Shown here: positions 45,041 to 56,857 of the stretch, piece after piece
Layout of the letters: every line of letters starts with the position of its first letter
Numbering within the stretch: the first letter of the stretch is position 1
Position numbers and translations under genes: made by a program
Origin: Trachythela sp. YZ-2020
Taxonomy: Eukaryota > Cnidaria > Anthozoa > Malacalcyonacea > Clavulariidae
Direction of reading: 5' to 3'
Assembly (NCBI GenBank): GCA_016169945.1
Contig: JADLSH010000184.1
Coordinates: 1 to 64,000 of the forward strand
DNA: 64,000 bases
Notes under the pieces: model-generated
Told to the model about the DNA's origin: nothing
Databases searched by the model: none
The model's input: the letters and a program-made list of their open reading frames with translations, nothing else

Positions 45041-46075
45041 GTTGTTGAGCAAACTATCCAATTAGCATTCAGAAATCAACAGGAGTGTAATTACCCGACC
45101 GGAATCATTCTTTTCCCGCTCTTTTCTACAATTAATTCGTTCCGATTTTGTACTGCAGCTTTTAACATAAATTTTCTTGAAAAAACTCGATTATTTTTGT
45201 AGAAAAATGCTAGAAGAGTGCTACTGTAACGACTTAGAAGATGTCTTTGAAGGTAAAGTTGTTTCTTATGAGCTTTCATGTAATATTTATGCAATTTTTA
45301 GTCAAATTTCCCGACGAAGCTAGTGGTTTCTCGTTCAAAAAAGCTGATAAATTTTGACAGCGAAGACTGCCAATATTTGAAATATTTTGTCAAGATACAA
45401 ATTGTCTGTATTTATTTTAAGATTAAAATGGACCTTCGAATAGTATTTCTCGATGTGCCGGACAGGAAAAGCCACCTTTGTCGAGGAAATGCTGCTGTAC
45501 TTATACAAATTAATATAAATTTGAATTGAAAGCTGAATTTGAGAGCGAAGACTGCCAATATTTGAAATATTTTGTCAAGATACAAATGGTTTGTATTTAT
45601 TTTAAGATTGAAATGGGCCTTCGAATACTATGTCTTGATATACCGGACAGGAGAACCACCGTTGTAGAGAAAATGCTGGGGGAAAAAGGGAATTGAAGAC
45701 TAGGTATTAACTGATTGCAGTCTTAAAGACTAAAATGTCTTCATATGACAGAGACCTGGCCTGATTGTTAAAAAGGATTTATAGTAAAAATTAACTTGTG
45801 TTCATGTGTATATTTTACAAATTCAACTGATTCAAAAGGGTGGAACCTGTGAAACAGGCTAAAGCTTAAATACAAACTTCTATTTATAGGTACATTATTA
45901 AAGAGATTCATCACTGCCACTGATCCCTTTGCCCTGCATTTTGTGCAGAACTGGTGATGCCTATGAAAATTTAGATTTAATTAGAATTTACAGTCATGCA
46001 TACACTTATTTGGTGTTACTTAATAATTTTAGGACCCAAAGCCAAATTATACAGGCTTTCTCTATGCTTTAGTAA

Positions 46076-46076
46076 G

Positions 46077-46119
<43 letters not shown>
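46076..46119. repeat. (ATACAT)n microsatellite
   Basis: Seven ATACAT units; allelic tract at 56813-56856. Confidence 0.9.
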
Positions 46120-46120
<1 letters not shown>

Positions 46121-46234
46121 TTATTCAGTTCACTCCCCGTCGGGGCTTTTCCGTGACCGATTACATCAAGTATTTCGCTTACCTATATTACGTACTTAGC
46201 CCACACTATATATTTTTACAACAATTGTGATATT

Positions 46235-46432
46235 ACTTTCCTAATCTATATATCCTAACCCACCCAGTCAGCTTTCCCTGTGGGAGGAAACCGGAGTGCC
46301 CGGAGAAAACCCACGACTTTCGGTAGAGCGCCGACTTACTCTTTTCACATGAGTAGAGTCCCCAGCGAGAATCGAACCAACAACTCAGAGGTGAAAGCCG
46401 CTTGCTCTGACGACTGCGCCACCGAAGACCAA
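46235..46432 (-). mobile_element. tRNA-derived SINE with conserved central domain
   Basis: On the minus strand: GGTGGCGCAGTCGTCAGAGC (A box), GGTTCGATTCTC (B box), then TCCGGGCACTCCGGTTTCC followed by TCCCACAGGG. That last block is the widely shared SINE central domain found in many invertebrate SINEs (Meta/Nin type, from memory). Allelic copy at 56972-57172. Confidence 0.8.
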
Positions 46433-46529
46433 GTCTAACATTGCCAAGCTATTGCTATGACTGTTTAAATAAGATCCCTATTAATTCGAGCTACAACAAG
46501 GTTCTTGGTGTTAAATTATATCCACATCT

Positions 46530-46830
46530 TTTATTGTAGATTGGTACTAACATGCCAAAACACTTGAGGTGGAAAATAATCACAGCCTGTACATGTTCAT
46601 TCATGTCGATAAATATCATGCTGTATATGGGTTCATTAAGCAACTCTCTTGAACAATCCAAAGGATGCTTATATGGAGAGAGGGTCTCCATCAACAGATT
46701 TGTACTAGACAAACGTCTCTCTTTGATAAACAAAATTGTGTGGTGGTACTGGTGGACAATCAAGTGACATTGCCATACATGCATGCAGTTAGTAATATAG
46801 AAGGCACAATGCCAGTAACGATTTAACAAA
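46530..46830 (+). pseudogene. Possible transposase remnant inside the CACTA-like element
   Basis: In unit B (57290-57562) a frame of 90 codons begins MPKHLRWKIITACTC and ends with VVVLVDNQVTLPYMHAVS. In unit A an extra AG dinucleotide near 46680 breaks it. The VDNQV pattern faintly recalls transposase C-terminal segments (piggyBac style), but that would not fit CACTG ends. Not assigned. Confidence 0.3.
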
Positions 46831-48009
46831 TGTATATCATTCACGTTATGTTGATTTGCTATTATTTGCATTCAGTCAAAACTACAAAAGCCTGACTTAA
46901 TGCTGTAGAATATAAATGCTGTCTTACTGATGTTTACTACCAGTTTTCCTGGTCATGATTTATCAGAAAAGCATCCTGACTCCCAATTGGGACTTTGCAA
47001 GACTTTGAGTACTAACTCGACCCTATTAACCTCAGCTCTACTAGGGCTTAGTGGCTACGACTTCGGAGGTTGAACCCTTAGCTCTGTTTCCAAGATGGGT
47101 GTCAGGACTTTTCCTGGTAAAGTTATAACAACTATACTTGCAAAATGAAACCTCATATACATTTTTCAACTTGTAAACAATAAAGCCAGTCAGAGGACAA
47201 ACATTAGCCCATTAAACTGCAATTAATACACCCTAATGCGGCCTACTTTGTTATTTTATTCTGTTTCATTCCAGAAGATTTACTTGTTAAGGGGAAAGTG
47301 TTGGGCATTAACCAGCTATATAATTTTGGATGTAGTCAATTCAATCGAGCAAATTAAAATGGGAAACTTAATTTAACTTTGTCTTTGTGTGACTGAATTG
47401 GAATCAAGAGTCAAGAATCCACTTTAATTTGTATAGAACCATAATATAATATTACATGGCGATTGATGTAGAACATATTTCAAAGAAAACTTTGACTTGG
47501 CTGAAGCGAGTTGAAGTGTTAAATAACTGTCAATCGAGAGGCTTTTTGCATTCTCAATGCTTAGCCATTTTTCCAGGTAAGTGGCATTAAGTCATTAAAA
47601 GAGTTAATAATCATAGCCCGCTGGGAAGACATATCATCGTCTTTTTAACTTTTTCTACACAGACAGTTGTTTAATGTTATAAAAGCTAAATCATAAATGA
47701 TATTTTTTAAATGATTTAGTTTTTACAACAAAATGTGTAGAAATAGTTAAAAAGACGAAAAAAATACGTCAAAATACGTCTTCCTGCAAGAGCGCTATAG
47801 TTTAACTCCAGAAACGGAGTTAAAAATTTAACCTCCAAAGGGGAGTTAAATTTTATCTCCAAAATGAGGGTTAAATTTAACCCCAAAAGAGGAGTTAAGT
47901 TTTAACTCCAGAAATGGAGTTATCTGTAACTCCAAAAAACGGATTATTTTGAACCTTTTTTGCTAACCCTCTTTTTCGGAGTTAAAATAACTCCCTGAAA
48001 ATAACAGTG

Positions 48010-48530
48010 TATATACCTAGGTCTAGGACACAGATTAATGATTATCATTAATCTGTGTCTATAGGATCTCGAAATTTGATTGATCGAGAAACAAGACAGA
48101 TCAGTACACGTTATTTATTTGCACTATCACGAGAAATACATGAAGAGAATACATTCAAATACACAAAATATTGCAACTATTTTTGCATCAGTCGTGCTGT
48201 CTGCGTCCGAACTGGTTTGTTTTAAACTTGCTTTTGGAAATGTATTCTTGATTACTCTCCAGAATTTTTTAGGATTAATTTTGGAGATTTTGATGATACT
48301 CGTACTCAGCTTGTTTCATGGTTTATTACATAAGTTTTTCAGCTGTTTATAGGCTATCCAGTCGGTCTGAGGGTATGTTTTTTAGCCTTGCATGCGATGC
48401 AATTTATCACAGTTGTTCTTCAGGGTCTTTAGTTCTGGCGTTTAGTTTATAATATATTTCATTTTAATACAATAAAAGATAAAGTTTATTCACATTCATA
48501 ACCAAATAGTGTCAATCATGATATCCTATA
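48010..48530. other. Second copy of the direct repeat with a 34-bp hairpin insert
   Basis: Matches 37755-38060 but CACAGATTAATGAT/ATCATTAATCTGTG is inserted after CCTAGGTCTAGGA. Diverges from the first copy after about 48355. Confidence 0.6.
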
Positions 48531-49720
48531 CTTAAAAAGTTGGATATTTACGGCATAACAGACCGAACGCAATATTGCCAAGTAGGGGCCATTCATCTGG
48601 ACCACTACGTGTAAAAACAGGTATTCCGCAAGGCTCTGCTCTAGGGCCGCTTCTATTTCTACTATACATCCGATCTGCCTCAATGCTTAGAGCGAACAAG
48701 TGCTAGTATGTTTGCCGAAGACACCCAAATTGATACAAATATAATTGTACAAAATCTTAACCATGACTTGGAAAAGTATCAACTTGGATGTCAGCCAACC
48801 AACTTACTTTAAACCATTCTAAAACGGAATACATGATGGTAGGTAGTGATAGAAGAATCAACCAAACAGACATACAACCTCACATACATATTGGAGGTAG
48901 GAAAATAGACCGAGTTAAAGTAACCAAATCACTTGGCGTAAAGATGCACGAAACTTTGTCATGGAATGCCCAAGTGAACTAAATTACTAAAGAGGTCAAT
49001 GCAGGTCTCAGCATCCTAAGACGGTTTCGAGAAATAGTGGATTATAGAACACTAATTACAATATATCAATCAATTATTCAACCTCACTTTGATTACTGCT
49101 CGCAAGTTTGGGGTTGTCTAGGAAAAGGTTTATCAGACAAATTACAGAAGCTCCAAAACCGAGCGTTTCGAATAATAACACGTGAAAACTATGAGATTCG
49201 ATCTGTTGACATTTTGGAAAACGTAGGAGTTTCTAACTTACAAGCCAGAAGAGAGCATCAATTAGCGATTCTAATGTACAAAGTCAAAAACAAAATGCTA
49301 CCAAATTATTTAACAGAAATTTTCACCAACACGAATTCAATACATGATCATAATACGAGAAATAGCGAATTTAATTTCGCATTATTAATTTCGCATTATT
49401 AAGCCAAAAACAAATAATATGAAAAAGTATTTAGCCTACAGGAGGGCTGAGGCTTGGAATAACCTTTCCACTGCAATAAAATCATCGAAAAGCATCTCTA
49501 GCTTTAAAACCAAAATAAAGCGAATATACTAATACTGGAAATTCATTTTCAGCCATCTAATTATTTGTAGACCATTGATAATTTATATAATATATTTGTA
49601 GTGCATGCACACGGCCTATTGGAAGATCACCTTTTTCTTTCTTTTCAATTAATATCATTGTAAATAATTAATCAGGTGAAATAGTACCGTTTTTAATGAA
49701 GTCAATAAAGTCAATAAATC
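48531..49720 (+). pseudogene. Non-LTR retrotransposon reverse transcriptase fragment (CR1/L2/Jockey-like group), copy 1
   Basis: Reads LKKLDIYGITDRTQYCQV, GIPQGSALGPLLFLLYI, FAEDTQIDTNI, then NQLTLNHSKTEYMMVGS, LGVKMHETLSW and, after an in-frame stop at 48979, a 121-codon frame with YQSIIQPHFDYCSQVWG and LQKLQNRAFRIIT. The catalytic FADD motif is FAED. Frameshifts occur in the GGGG tract near 48585 and where an A is lost near 48772. The 3' end is a GTCAATAAA tail. Inactive. Confidence 0.9.
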
Positions 49721-49800
49721 AATGAACTCTTCAGACACACTGAACGATTTAACGGCGCTAAGACGGAGTAAGAAGCGCACATACAGAAGTATACCACAGT
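49721..49800 (-). pseudogene. Scrap of the divergent SLC18-type first exon
   Basis: AATGAACTCTTCAGACACAC and GGCGCTAAGACGGAGTAAG match 32501-32620 inverted exon and intron sequence. The donor and about 30 bp around it are deleted. It directly follows the LINE tail. Non-coding. Confidence 0.8.
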
Positions 49801-50569
49801 TTGCACAGGAATTTGGACAAAAGGACGACGGCACTAAACTGCCGTCGCCAAACGTGACACGGCAGCATTTTCCAGTTTTACGACGACAAAAATGTGTCTA
49901 GTTATACAAGCTTTCAGGCACGATTTAGACGGAAAGTCAAAAGGTAATCAATGCAAGGAACTGCGCTGCGTGTCAGTAGTAATTCCATATCAAGATTCCC
50001 GCAAAAATGTTCATACGTATTAAAGTATAAACCAAGCATGAGAAAACATTCGAAAATATTTCTAACAAACATGCATTGAAATCAGTTTTTGTTGCTTGTA
50101 TTACTTTGCCTTACACTTCTCCTAATGCTCTTGCCCTCCTGTGTAGATAGGGCCACATCAAACCCCGCTTTACTGAATACGAAATTGCAGGGGCTTATCA
50201 GGCAAAATTTCACAGTTGTACTATAATTAAAAGGTAAACATTAAAAGGTAAACAAGACGGTCAGAAATTTTAATAAACTTCGTATAAATTCATACAAAAT
50301 TGACTTACTAGTAATACATCTCTTCCATACTAACAAAAATTACAAATATGATGAAACTTAAAATGCAGAATGATTTAAATGTCTAATAACGCAACAAAAA
50401 ATTAATGACAAATGCTAATTATTAGTTTCATTCAAATTCAGTCAATGAGTTCATTCGAATCAGTGCATGTTAACGCTACACAAAATTAATGACAAATGCT
50501 AATCAGTATTAGTTTCATTCAAATTCAGTCAATGAGTTCATTCGAATTAGTGCATGTTATGTTTATTGT
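49801..50569. other. 3' flank of X2
   Basis: Unique sequence with an inverted pair GACGACGGCA/TGCCGTCG at 49826-49851, then a near-exact 80-bp tandem duplication (50393-50470 and 50473-50555) containing TTTCATTCAAATTCAGTC. Confidence 0.6.
50562..50567 (-). terminator. AATAAA polyadenylation signal of X2
   Basis: AATAAA begins 3 nt after the stop codon of X2 on the minus strand. Same in X3 (61298-61303). Missing in X1 because of a 26-bp deletion. Confidence 0.6.
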
Positions 50570-51628
50570 TTACAACCAACGCAATGAGCTTATGAAGAAT
50601 TCGTCGAAGACAAATCTAAGCCCAAGCTTTGGGTTCTCAGTGGCAAAAAAAGCAACTACCTCTTTGTCGGTCTTCTTTTCACTAAATTTGAACTTGATGT
50701 CACCCGCCAATGTTTCTGCCACAGAATAACCATCATCTGGGAAAGGTTTGCCTTCATCACTTTCTTGCTCAACCATCGACTTTATCTCAGCCAATGTTTT
50801 CTTCATGTAGTAACCGCGAATGGCGTAATACAGGGATTTTTCATAGCTATCAAAATTTTCTGATATTTTCTTCCATGTCTTGGCCATCTTAGTGAGCCCA
50901 TCGTACGATTTCTCTGGAAGACCTGCATCCTTCACCATGGGATTTAACACGTCGGTCATTCCTTTTTCGTAAGCATCCACCTGCTTTTGCTTTTTCTCGA
51001 CATCAGAGATTGCTTTGTCCAATTTTTCCAATGTCCAAATTCCCAACCCAATGGTTGCTGCCAGCCCTGCTACCCCAAACACTATCCCGCCGATGTCGAG
51101 ACCCTTGGCAAACTTAGTTAGCTTTGGACTTTTAGGAAACGAGCTTACTTCTTCTGGTGGAGATGGAAGTGTTTCGCCTTCCAAGGGGACGTTCTCAAAA
51201 GCTTCTTCAGCAGGCTCAGGGGGTTCCTCTCCAGACGCCTTACGATTACGAAGCTTGATAACTAGCTTTAGAATACCACCGACGACACCGATACCTGCTC
51301 CTGTCAAGCTCAACACTTTAGCCACAGTTTGCATTGCCTTCTCAAATTCGCCCGCGGAGATGTCCTCTGAAATTTGTTCTTGCACTTTTTTTAGGAAGTC
51401 GCTTGGTAATTTGTCAAAGGATTTCTTGACACGATCAAGATTGACAGCGACTAAATAGTATATATGATCGTAAAGGTTGCCTGCAGTCAACACGGACTGT
51501 TTGAGTTTATCAGATTTTGTATTCAATTCATCCATCTTCTTAGTTTCAGCAACACTAAAACCAACACCGGCTCCTATGCCTGCCACTCCTAGCAGAATAT
51601 TAGTGAGCGGAAGAGCAATACTGGCCAT
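50570..51628 (-). CDS. Intronless gene of unknown function, copy X2 (352 aa)
   Basis: Same architecture as X1: Gly-rich hydrophobic segments at about 5-27, 104-126 (here LSLTGAGIGVVGGILKLVI, more hydrophobic and basic than X1) and 177-199, a Pro/Glu linker, then a coiled coil with EKKQKQVDAYEK. About 20 substitutions from X1 outside residues 104-130, and 14 within. Identical to X3 at the protein level. Promoter-proximal TATA and GGACT repeats are retained. The lack of introns in a genome whose neighbour has 16 exons suggests retroposition or acquisition followed by duplication, but no poly-A remnant was seen. Confidence 0.85.
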   Translation of the reverse strand: MASIALPLTNILLGVAGIGAGVGFSVAETKKMDELNTKSDKLKQSVLTAGNLYDHIYYLVAVNLDRVKKSFDKLPSDFLKKVQEQISEDISAGEFEKAMQTVAKVLSLTGAGIGVVGGILKLVIKLRNRKASGEEPPEPAEEAFENVPLEGETLPSPPEEVSSFPKSPKLTKFAKGLDIGGIVFGVAGLAATIGLGIWTLEKLDKAISDVEKKQKQVDAYEKGMTDVLNPMVKDAGLPEKSYDGLTKMAKTWKKISENFDSYEKSLYYAIRGYYMKKTLAEIKSMVEQESDEGKPFPDDGYSVAETLAGDIKFKFSEKKTDKEVVAFFATENPKLGLRFVFDEFFISSLRWL

Positions 51629-53296
51629 TTTCGATAGAGGAGTAAATAAGATACAGATCTCGCTCTAATGACAACTGAACCAATTGATATAATTTTATAA
51701 TAAAATTGAATCTATATATAACATGGACACGCGGGCATGTTGTAAAACATGGACTGGACTGGACTGGACTGGATCCTGCACAATTTGTGCAAGCACTTCA
51801 CCAACATTGATGAGTAAAATCACAGTAAGACAACAAAGTTAGGGTATTATGCCAGTTCCCTCACATTTTATCGCTCCTAGTCGGGCTCGCCACATCATGC
51901 TTCGCATCTCCTTAGTTTGTATTCATAACTTATGTATATTAGACCAAATCGTGGAGACGGCCGTACAGAAGTTTGTTAATCATCAGATACCAGGTCCTCG
52001 ACTACCGATTGCAAAGTTTTGACGTCAAAGCTGTCCGCTCCTTTACTGCGCGGCTTATTTGGCATTATATATATACTATAAATGTGAGTAGAACGTGATT
52101 CCAAATATTTGACTGATTTAATAAACGGGATTCACAGTGTGTTTCGAAAATTTCAGATACATCTTTATAGGTATATATAGGTTATCTAAGTACAAATTTA
52201 GTTTTTTTCGGGTTTTTTCGAGTAATTATGAAGTTCTAATCCCAACTTGACAATTGCTTATTTTGCGTCTTAAACAATGAACAGTCAAATAAAATTTTGA
52301 GTCATCAACGAAGGAGCCGGACCATCATTTTTTAGATGCAAAATGCTACAAGTCCATGTTTTACAAGTCCACGTTTTACAAGTCCACGTTTTACAAGTCC
52401 ACGTTTTACAAGTCCACGTTTTACAAGTCCACGTTTTACAAGTCCACGTTTTACAAGATGTCGGACGCGCGCGCATGCACACATCCAGAAGATTTCCGGT
52501 TTCGCAATGGACTCATCACCTGTCAATCACACGATCGAACCATCGAGTTTCGAAATCATGAAAGTGATCTTTGTCCTGTCGAACCGGATGTGTATCATCC
52601 ATATGGCGACAGATTACAGGAAGACGAAACGTCTTTATAGAATCGTCTTTATAATAAAGGGATTTTCAAGGAAGTATTTGCCAAAGAGTAAGGAATTTGC
52701 GGAAGTCAATTGTTTATGCGCGGTCGCGACTTCCTCGCTCACGCTCGCCAGTGCTGCCCTCGACTAGCAGAGGTCGACTTAGAGCAAGTCTAATTTATAT
52801 TATGTAGTAAGGACAATTGCATGTAGGTACAAGTAAAAACAGCTAGCACATTGCAGTGCGCAAATATTACTCGGGCCAGTTGTATAAAAATGTAGTTAAA
52901 GTTAACTATAGTTAGTGCGAAAGTTAACCAATCAGAATCGCGAATTTTACAGTTAACTATACTATTTAACTACAAAACGGCAACCGGCCCCTGACTTAGA
53001 AAACATTCTTCTAGCTAGGAAAATCTATTTACTACAGATTAGGTATATTATACAATTTAAGAGAAACTGCTGAGCATTAGCGAGCTGATTATGTGTAGGT
53101 TTACTGAACATAACACAACCGGATGTGTGACGTGTAGCAGAATATAATACCTTTGGCTTTTGACATTCCTCAAATTCAGTGTTGCATGGTTGATTGTTTG
53201 ACACTGATACCTGGTTTAGTTTTGTAATATATTTTCCTATTGAACAGTCCCTAGCAAATGCACCTTTGAATATGTATAAATATATATATTAGCGTA
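51629..53296. other. Flank of X2
   Basis: Homologous to 35577-37754 minus the two insertions. Contains TATA-like sequence (51711-51721), four GACTG repeats and the seven-unit 15-bp minisatellite (52351-52458). No gene supported. Confidence 0.6.
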
Positions 53297-55083
53297 CCAC
53301 TAAACCTAGGTCTAGGATCTCGAAATTTGATTGATTGGGAAACAAGACAGATCAGTACACGTTATTTATTTGCACTATCACGAGAAATACATGAAGAGAA
53401 TGCCTTCAAATACACAAAATATTGCAACTATTTTTGCATCAGTCGTGCTGTCTGCGTCCGAACTGGTTTGTTTTAAACTTGCTTTTAGAAATATATTCTT
53501 GATTACTCTCCAGAAATTTTAGGATTATTGCAGGTTTAATTTTGGAGATTTTGATTATACTCGTACTCAGCTTGTTTCATGGTTTATTACAGCTGTTTAT
53601 AAGCTACCCAGTCGATCGGCGCACGTCATATTGCGAAAATTACTGATTGTAAGATAAGTACCGTGCTGCCAAGTCATGGGTGATCGACATCATGTCTGAG
53701 TGTTTGGGTCTCTGGTTTTGGGTCTCTGAGTTTTTAGGTCTCCGGGTGTTTAACTTTCTGTATCCAAATGTACAGTATTTAAATCGCCTATTCATAAGTG
53801 TATGATGTAGCCAAAAAAATACATGATTGAATTTATTGAATACAAATTCAATCTGCCAGATAAACCGAGTTTTGTACCCTAGAATTTGTATTGACACGTA
53901 AATAAGGTTTAATCGTCAACTAACGAGAACGATACACTGAATAAATGCCATGCATGAGTTAGGTGTCTGGTTTTAAATTTAGGCTCTATAAATCAGTCCA
54001 GAGCCTTTCACGAGGCTTGCATTTTTTATCAATACATATATTAACAGATTGCTGTTATATCGTGTGTGTATTGTCTAAAATTAATGTAGTTGAACGCGTG
54101 TTACTACAAATGATACCTCGAATGATACAATTAAGCGGTGAACTGTGTTTAATAATATCCCAGCGTTTTACTTTCCCATTTCAGTAAAAATGGAATATGA
54201 ACCATATTTTGGTATAAGTGGGTGGTGGCGTGTGGTTAGTGATCAAGCTAATTGCAACAACATGTTTCTGAAAACACGTACGTGCTTGTTAATGATAAAT
54301 TGCATATGAGGAATTTAGGACATTAGGAATATTTAGCTTGATCATTTTGTAAAGGTGCTTTTATCACACTTGGTCCACATATTTATCTATTTATTGAATT
54401 AAAAGCCGCAGTCGCGTTATCTATTTTAGCGCTGCGTACGGCGATTATTCAATGCAAATGACGTCATTTAACAGTTATTTGGCAAAGCTTCGGCGATCTG
54501 TAACCCGGAATTTCATTTGTGCAAGTCAGTACGAATACATAGATTATATTCTTTGTTATTGCATAATAACTTAACTGAATCCTTTCAATAAACTGTATTA
54601 GTGCAGTGCTGTTTGATCAATGAGAATAAATTTGACTAGCATTTTTGTTTGTACCAGCAAAGCTATATTATTTGGGACCTGGGCCTTGTCATATGGTAAA
54701 TGGCTTACTTAGCCGGATAGTTTATTGTGAAACTCTTATGTTTCGAAATTGAGATATGAATTAAAAGGGTTGAAATTTAACCCAAATATGTGTATTTAAA
54801 TGTTTGTACAAAGAAAGGAAATACAATATTTGTAGCTGTCGTAATGTCATTTATAACCACACGCCACCACCCACTTATACTAATATGGTTCATATTCCAT
54901 TTTTACGGAAATAGAGAGTAAAACTCTGGGATATTACTGGTAGTAACACGCGTTCAACTACATTAATTTTAGACAATACACACACGATATAACAGCAATC
55001 TATTAATGTATCGATCAAAATGCAAGCCTCGTGAAAGACTCCTAACTCATGCATGGCATTTATTCAGTATATCGTTCTCGTTA
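53297..55083. other. Direct repeat and paired inverted arms of unit B
   Basis: Direct-repeat copy 53297-53600 (frame MIGKQDRSV, 63 codons), arms 53922-54238 and 54857-55081. This is the form without the 4.5-kb block seen in unit A; the junction is TTTCAATAAACTG near 54585. Confidence 0.7.
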
Positions 55084-56813
55084 CACTGTTTTGGTGAAGT
55101 TAAAATTTTAGGGCTATTTAACTCCATTATTTGGAGTTAAAATAACTCGTTGGAGAAGTTGCGCGTATTGGCGAACTAATTAGTATGCGCGATTAACTCT
55201 CTTTGCTGGAGTTACTCAAATTTAACTCCATTTTTGGAGTTATTTGTTGTTGGAAGAAAGCAAATGGCGTCGTATTTTCGGTGACTTTGACAATTTCAAC
55301 TCGCTCGGATTGCGTTCTTTTGTCTTGTACACTTTTGAACGTGCCTAGTTGCACAAAAAGTAGAAAGGGAATGCACTATTTATGTTTAGGTAAGGGAATA
55401 GTTTTTACTTGTTTTATTTTCAATCATAATATGGTGATTTTTGCAACTAGGTTATCAAACACGCACAGTGGATTGCAATAAGGGATTAAACAGTATTAGG
55501 TATCTTCGGCATTTGATGAACGCAATTTTTCTGTGTCAACCTTATCAGTGACGTGGGTTTTGTTATGACAGGTATTTTGAATTCAAACAAACTCTGAGAG
55601 TTAACGTCGGTGTCTATCGGATTAGGTTTACTAAACATAATGCAATAGACACCGACGTTAACACTTCAAAGTTTGTTTTGAATTCCGGAAATACCTTGTC
55701 ATAACAAAACCCACGTTACTTTGATAAGGTTGACACAGGAAAATTTTTGCGTTCGCTCAAAATGCCGAGGGATAATTCTCCTGTAGTTGTTGAGCAAACT
55801 ATCCAATTAGCATTCAGAAATCAACAGGAGTGTAATTACCCGACCGGAATCATTCTTTTCCCGCTCTTTTCTACAATTAATTCGTTCCGATTTTGTACTG
55901 CAGCTTTAACATAAATTTTCTTGAAAAACTCGATTATTTTGTAGAAAATGCTAGAAGAGTGCTACTGTAACGACTTAGAAGATGTCTTTGAAGGTAAAGT
56001 TGTTTCTTATGAGCTTTCATGTAATATTTATGCAATTTTAGTCAAATTTCCTGACGAAGCTAGTGGTTTCTCGTTCAAAAGCTGATAAATTTTGACAGCG
56101 AAGACTGCCAATATTTGAAATATTTTGTCAAGATACAAATTGTCTGTATTTATTTTAAGATTAAAATGGACCTTCGAATAGTATTTCTCGATGTGCTGAC
56201 AGGAAAAGCCACCTTTGTCGAGGAAATGTTGCTGTACTTATACAAATTAATATAAATTTGAATTGAAAGCTGAATTTGAGAGCGAAGACTGCCAATATTT
56301 GAAATATTTTGTCAAGATACAAATGGTTTGTATTTATTTTAAGATTGAAATGGGCCTTCGAATACTATGTCTTGATATACCGGACAGGAGAACCACCGTT
56401 GTAGAGAAAATGCTGGGGGAAAAAGGGAATTGAAGACTAGGTATTAACTGATTGCAGTCTTAAAGACTAAAATGTCTTCATATGACAGAGACCTGGCCTG
56501 ATTGTTAAAAAGGATTTATAGTAAAAATTAACTTGTGTTCATGTGTATATTTTACAAATTCAACTGATTCAAAAGGGTGGAACCTGTGAAACAGGCTAAA
56601 GCTTAAATACAAACTTCTATTTATAGGTACATTATTAAAGAGATTCATCACTGCCACTGATCCCTTTGCCCTGCATTTTGTGCAGAACTGGTGATGCCTA
56701 TGAAAATTTAGATTTAATTAGAATTTACAGTCATGCATACACTTATTTGGTGTTACTTAATAATTTTAGGACCCAAAGCCAAATTATACAGGCTTTCTCT
56801 ATGCTTTAGTAAG

Positions 56814-56857
<44 letters not shown>

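Larger units (their letters stand above)
44353..48009. mobile_element. CACTA/EnSpm-like transposon, 3.66 kb (unit A/B boundary copy)
   Basis: Starts CACTGTTTTGGTGAAG and ends in the inverse of CACTGTTATTTTCAGGG, the latter matching the 39484 element at most of 32 positions. TA flanks both ends. GGAGTTAAAATAACTC-type arrays occupy both ends (44380-44515, 47805-47995). Exon-like pieces with consensus donors include 44534-44656 (MAFSVTLTISTRSDC, GTAAGG) and 47456-47576 (MAIDVEHISKKTLTW, GTAAGT). A segment at 45355-45480 is duplicated at 45543-45665 (GAAGACTGCCAATATTTG). Contains the hairpin at 44730-45040 and a SINE at 46235-46432. Confidence 0.75.
34494..50569. repeat. Tandem segmental duplication, unit A (about 10.7 kb plus about 5.4 kb of insertions)
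   Basis: The order is intronless gene, flank, inverted arm, [insertions], inverted arm, CACTA-like element, direct repeat, LINE fragment, exon scrap. The same order occurs in unit B (50570-61305) and begins again in unit C (61306-64000). Extra sequences in A relative to B are 36679-36865, 36982-37331, about 38886-39212 and about 39387-43860. Removing them gives the same 10.7-kb period as between genes 2 and 3 (10,736 bp). Confidence 0.9.

Noticed and set aside
46491..46871. 126-codon minus-strand frame in the CACTA-like element
   Set aside because: Shortened by frame change in the duplicate (57407-57607) and without a recognisable domain; the plus-strand reading is equally plausible.
51015..51458. 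147-codon plus-strand frame opposite gene X2 (also 34963-35256 and 61751-62194)
   Set aside because: Antisense shadow of the intronless gene; low-complexity Ser/Pro composition mirrors the linker codons.
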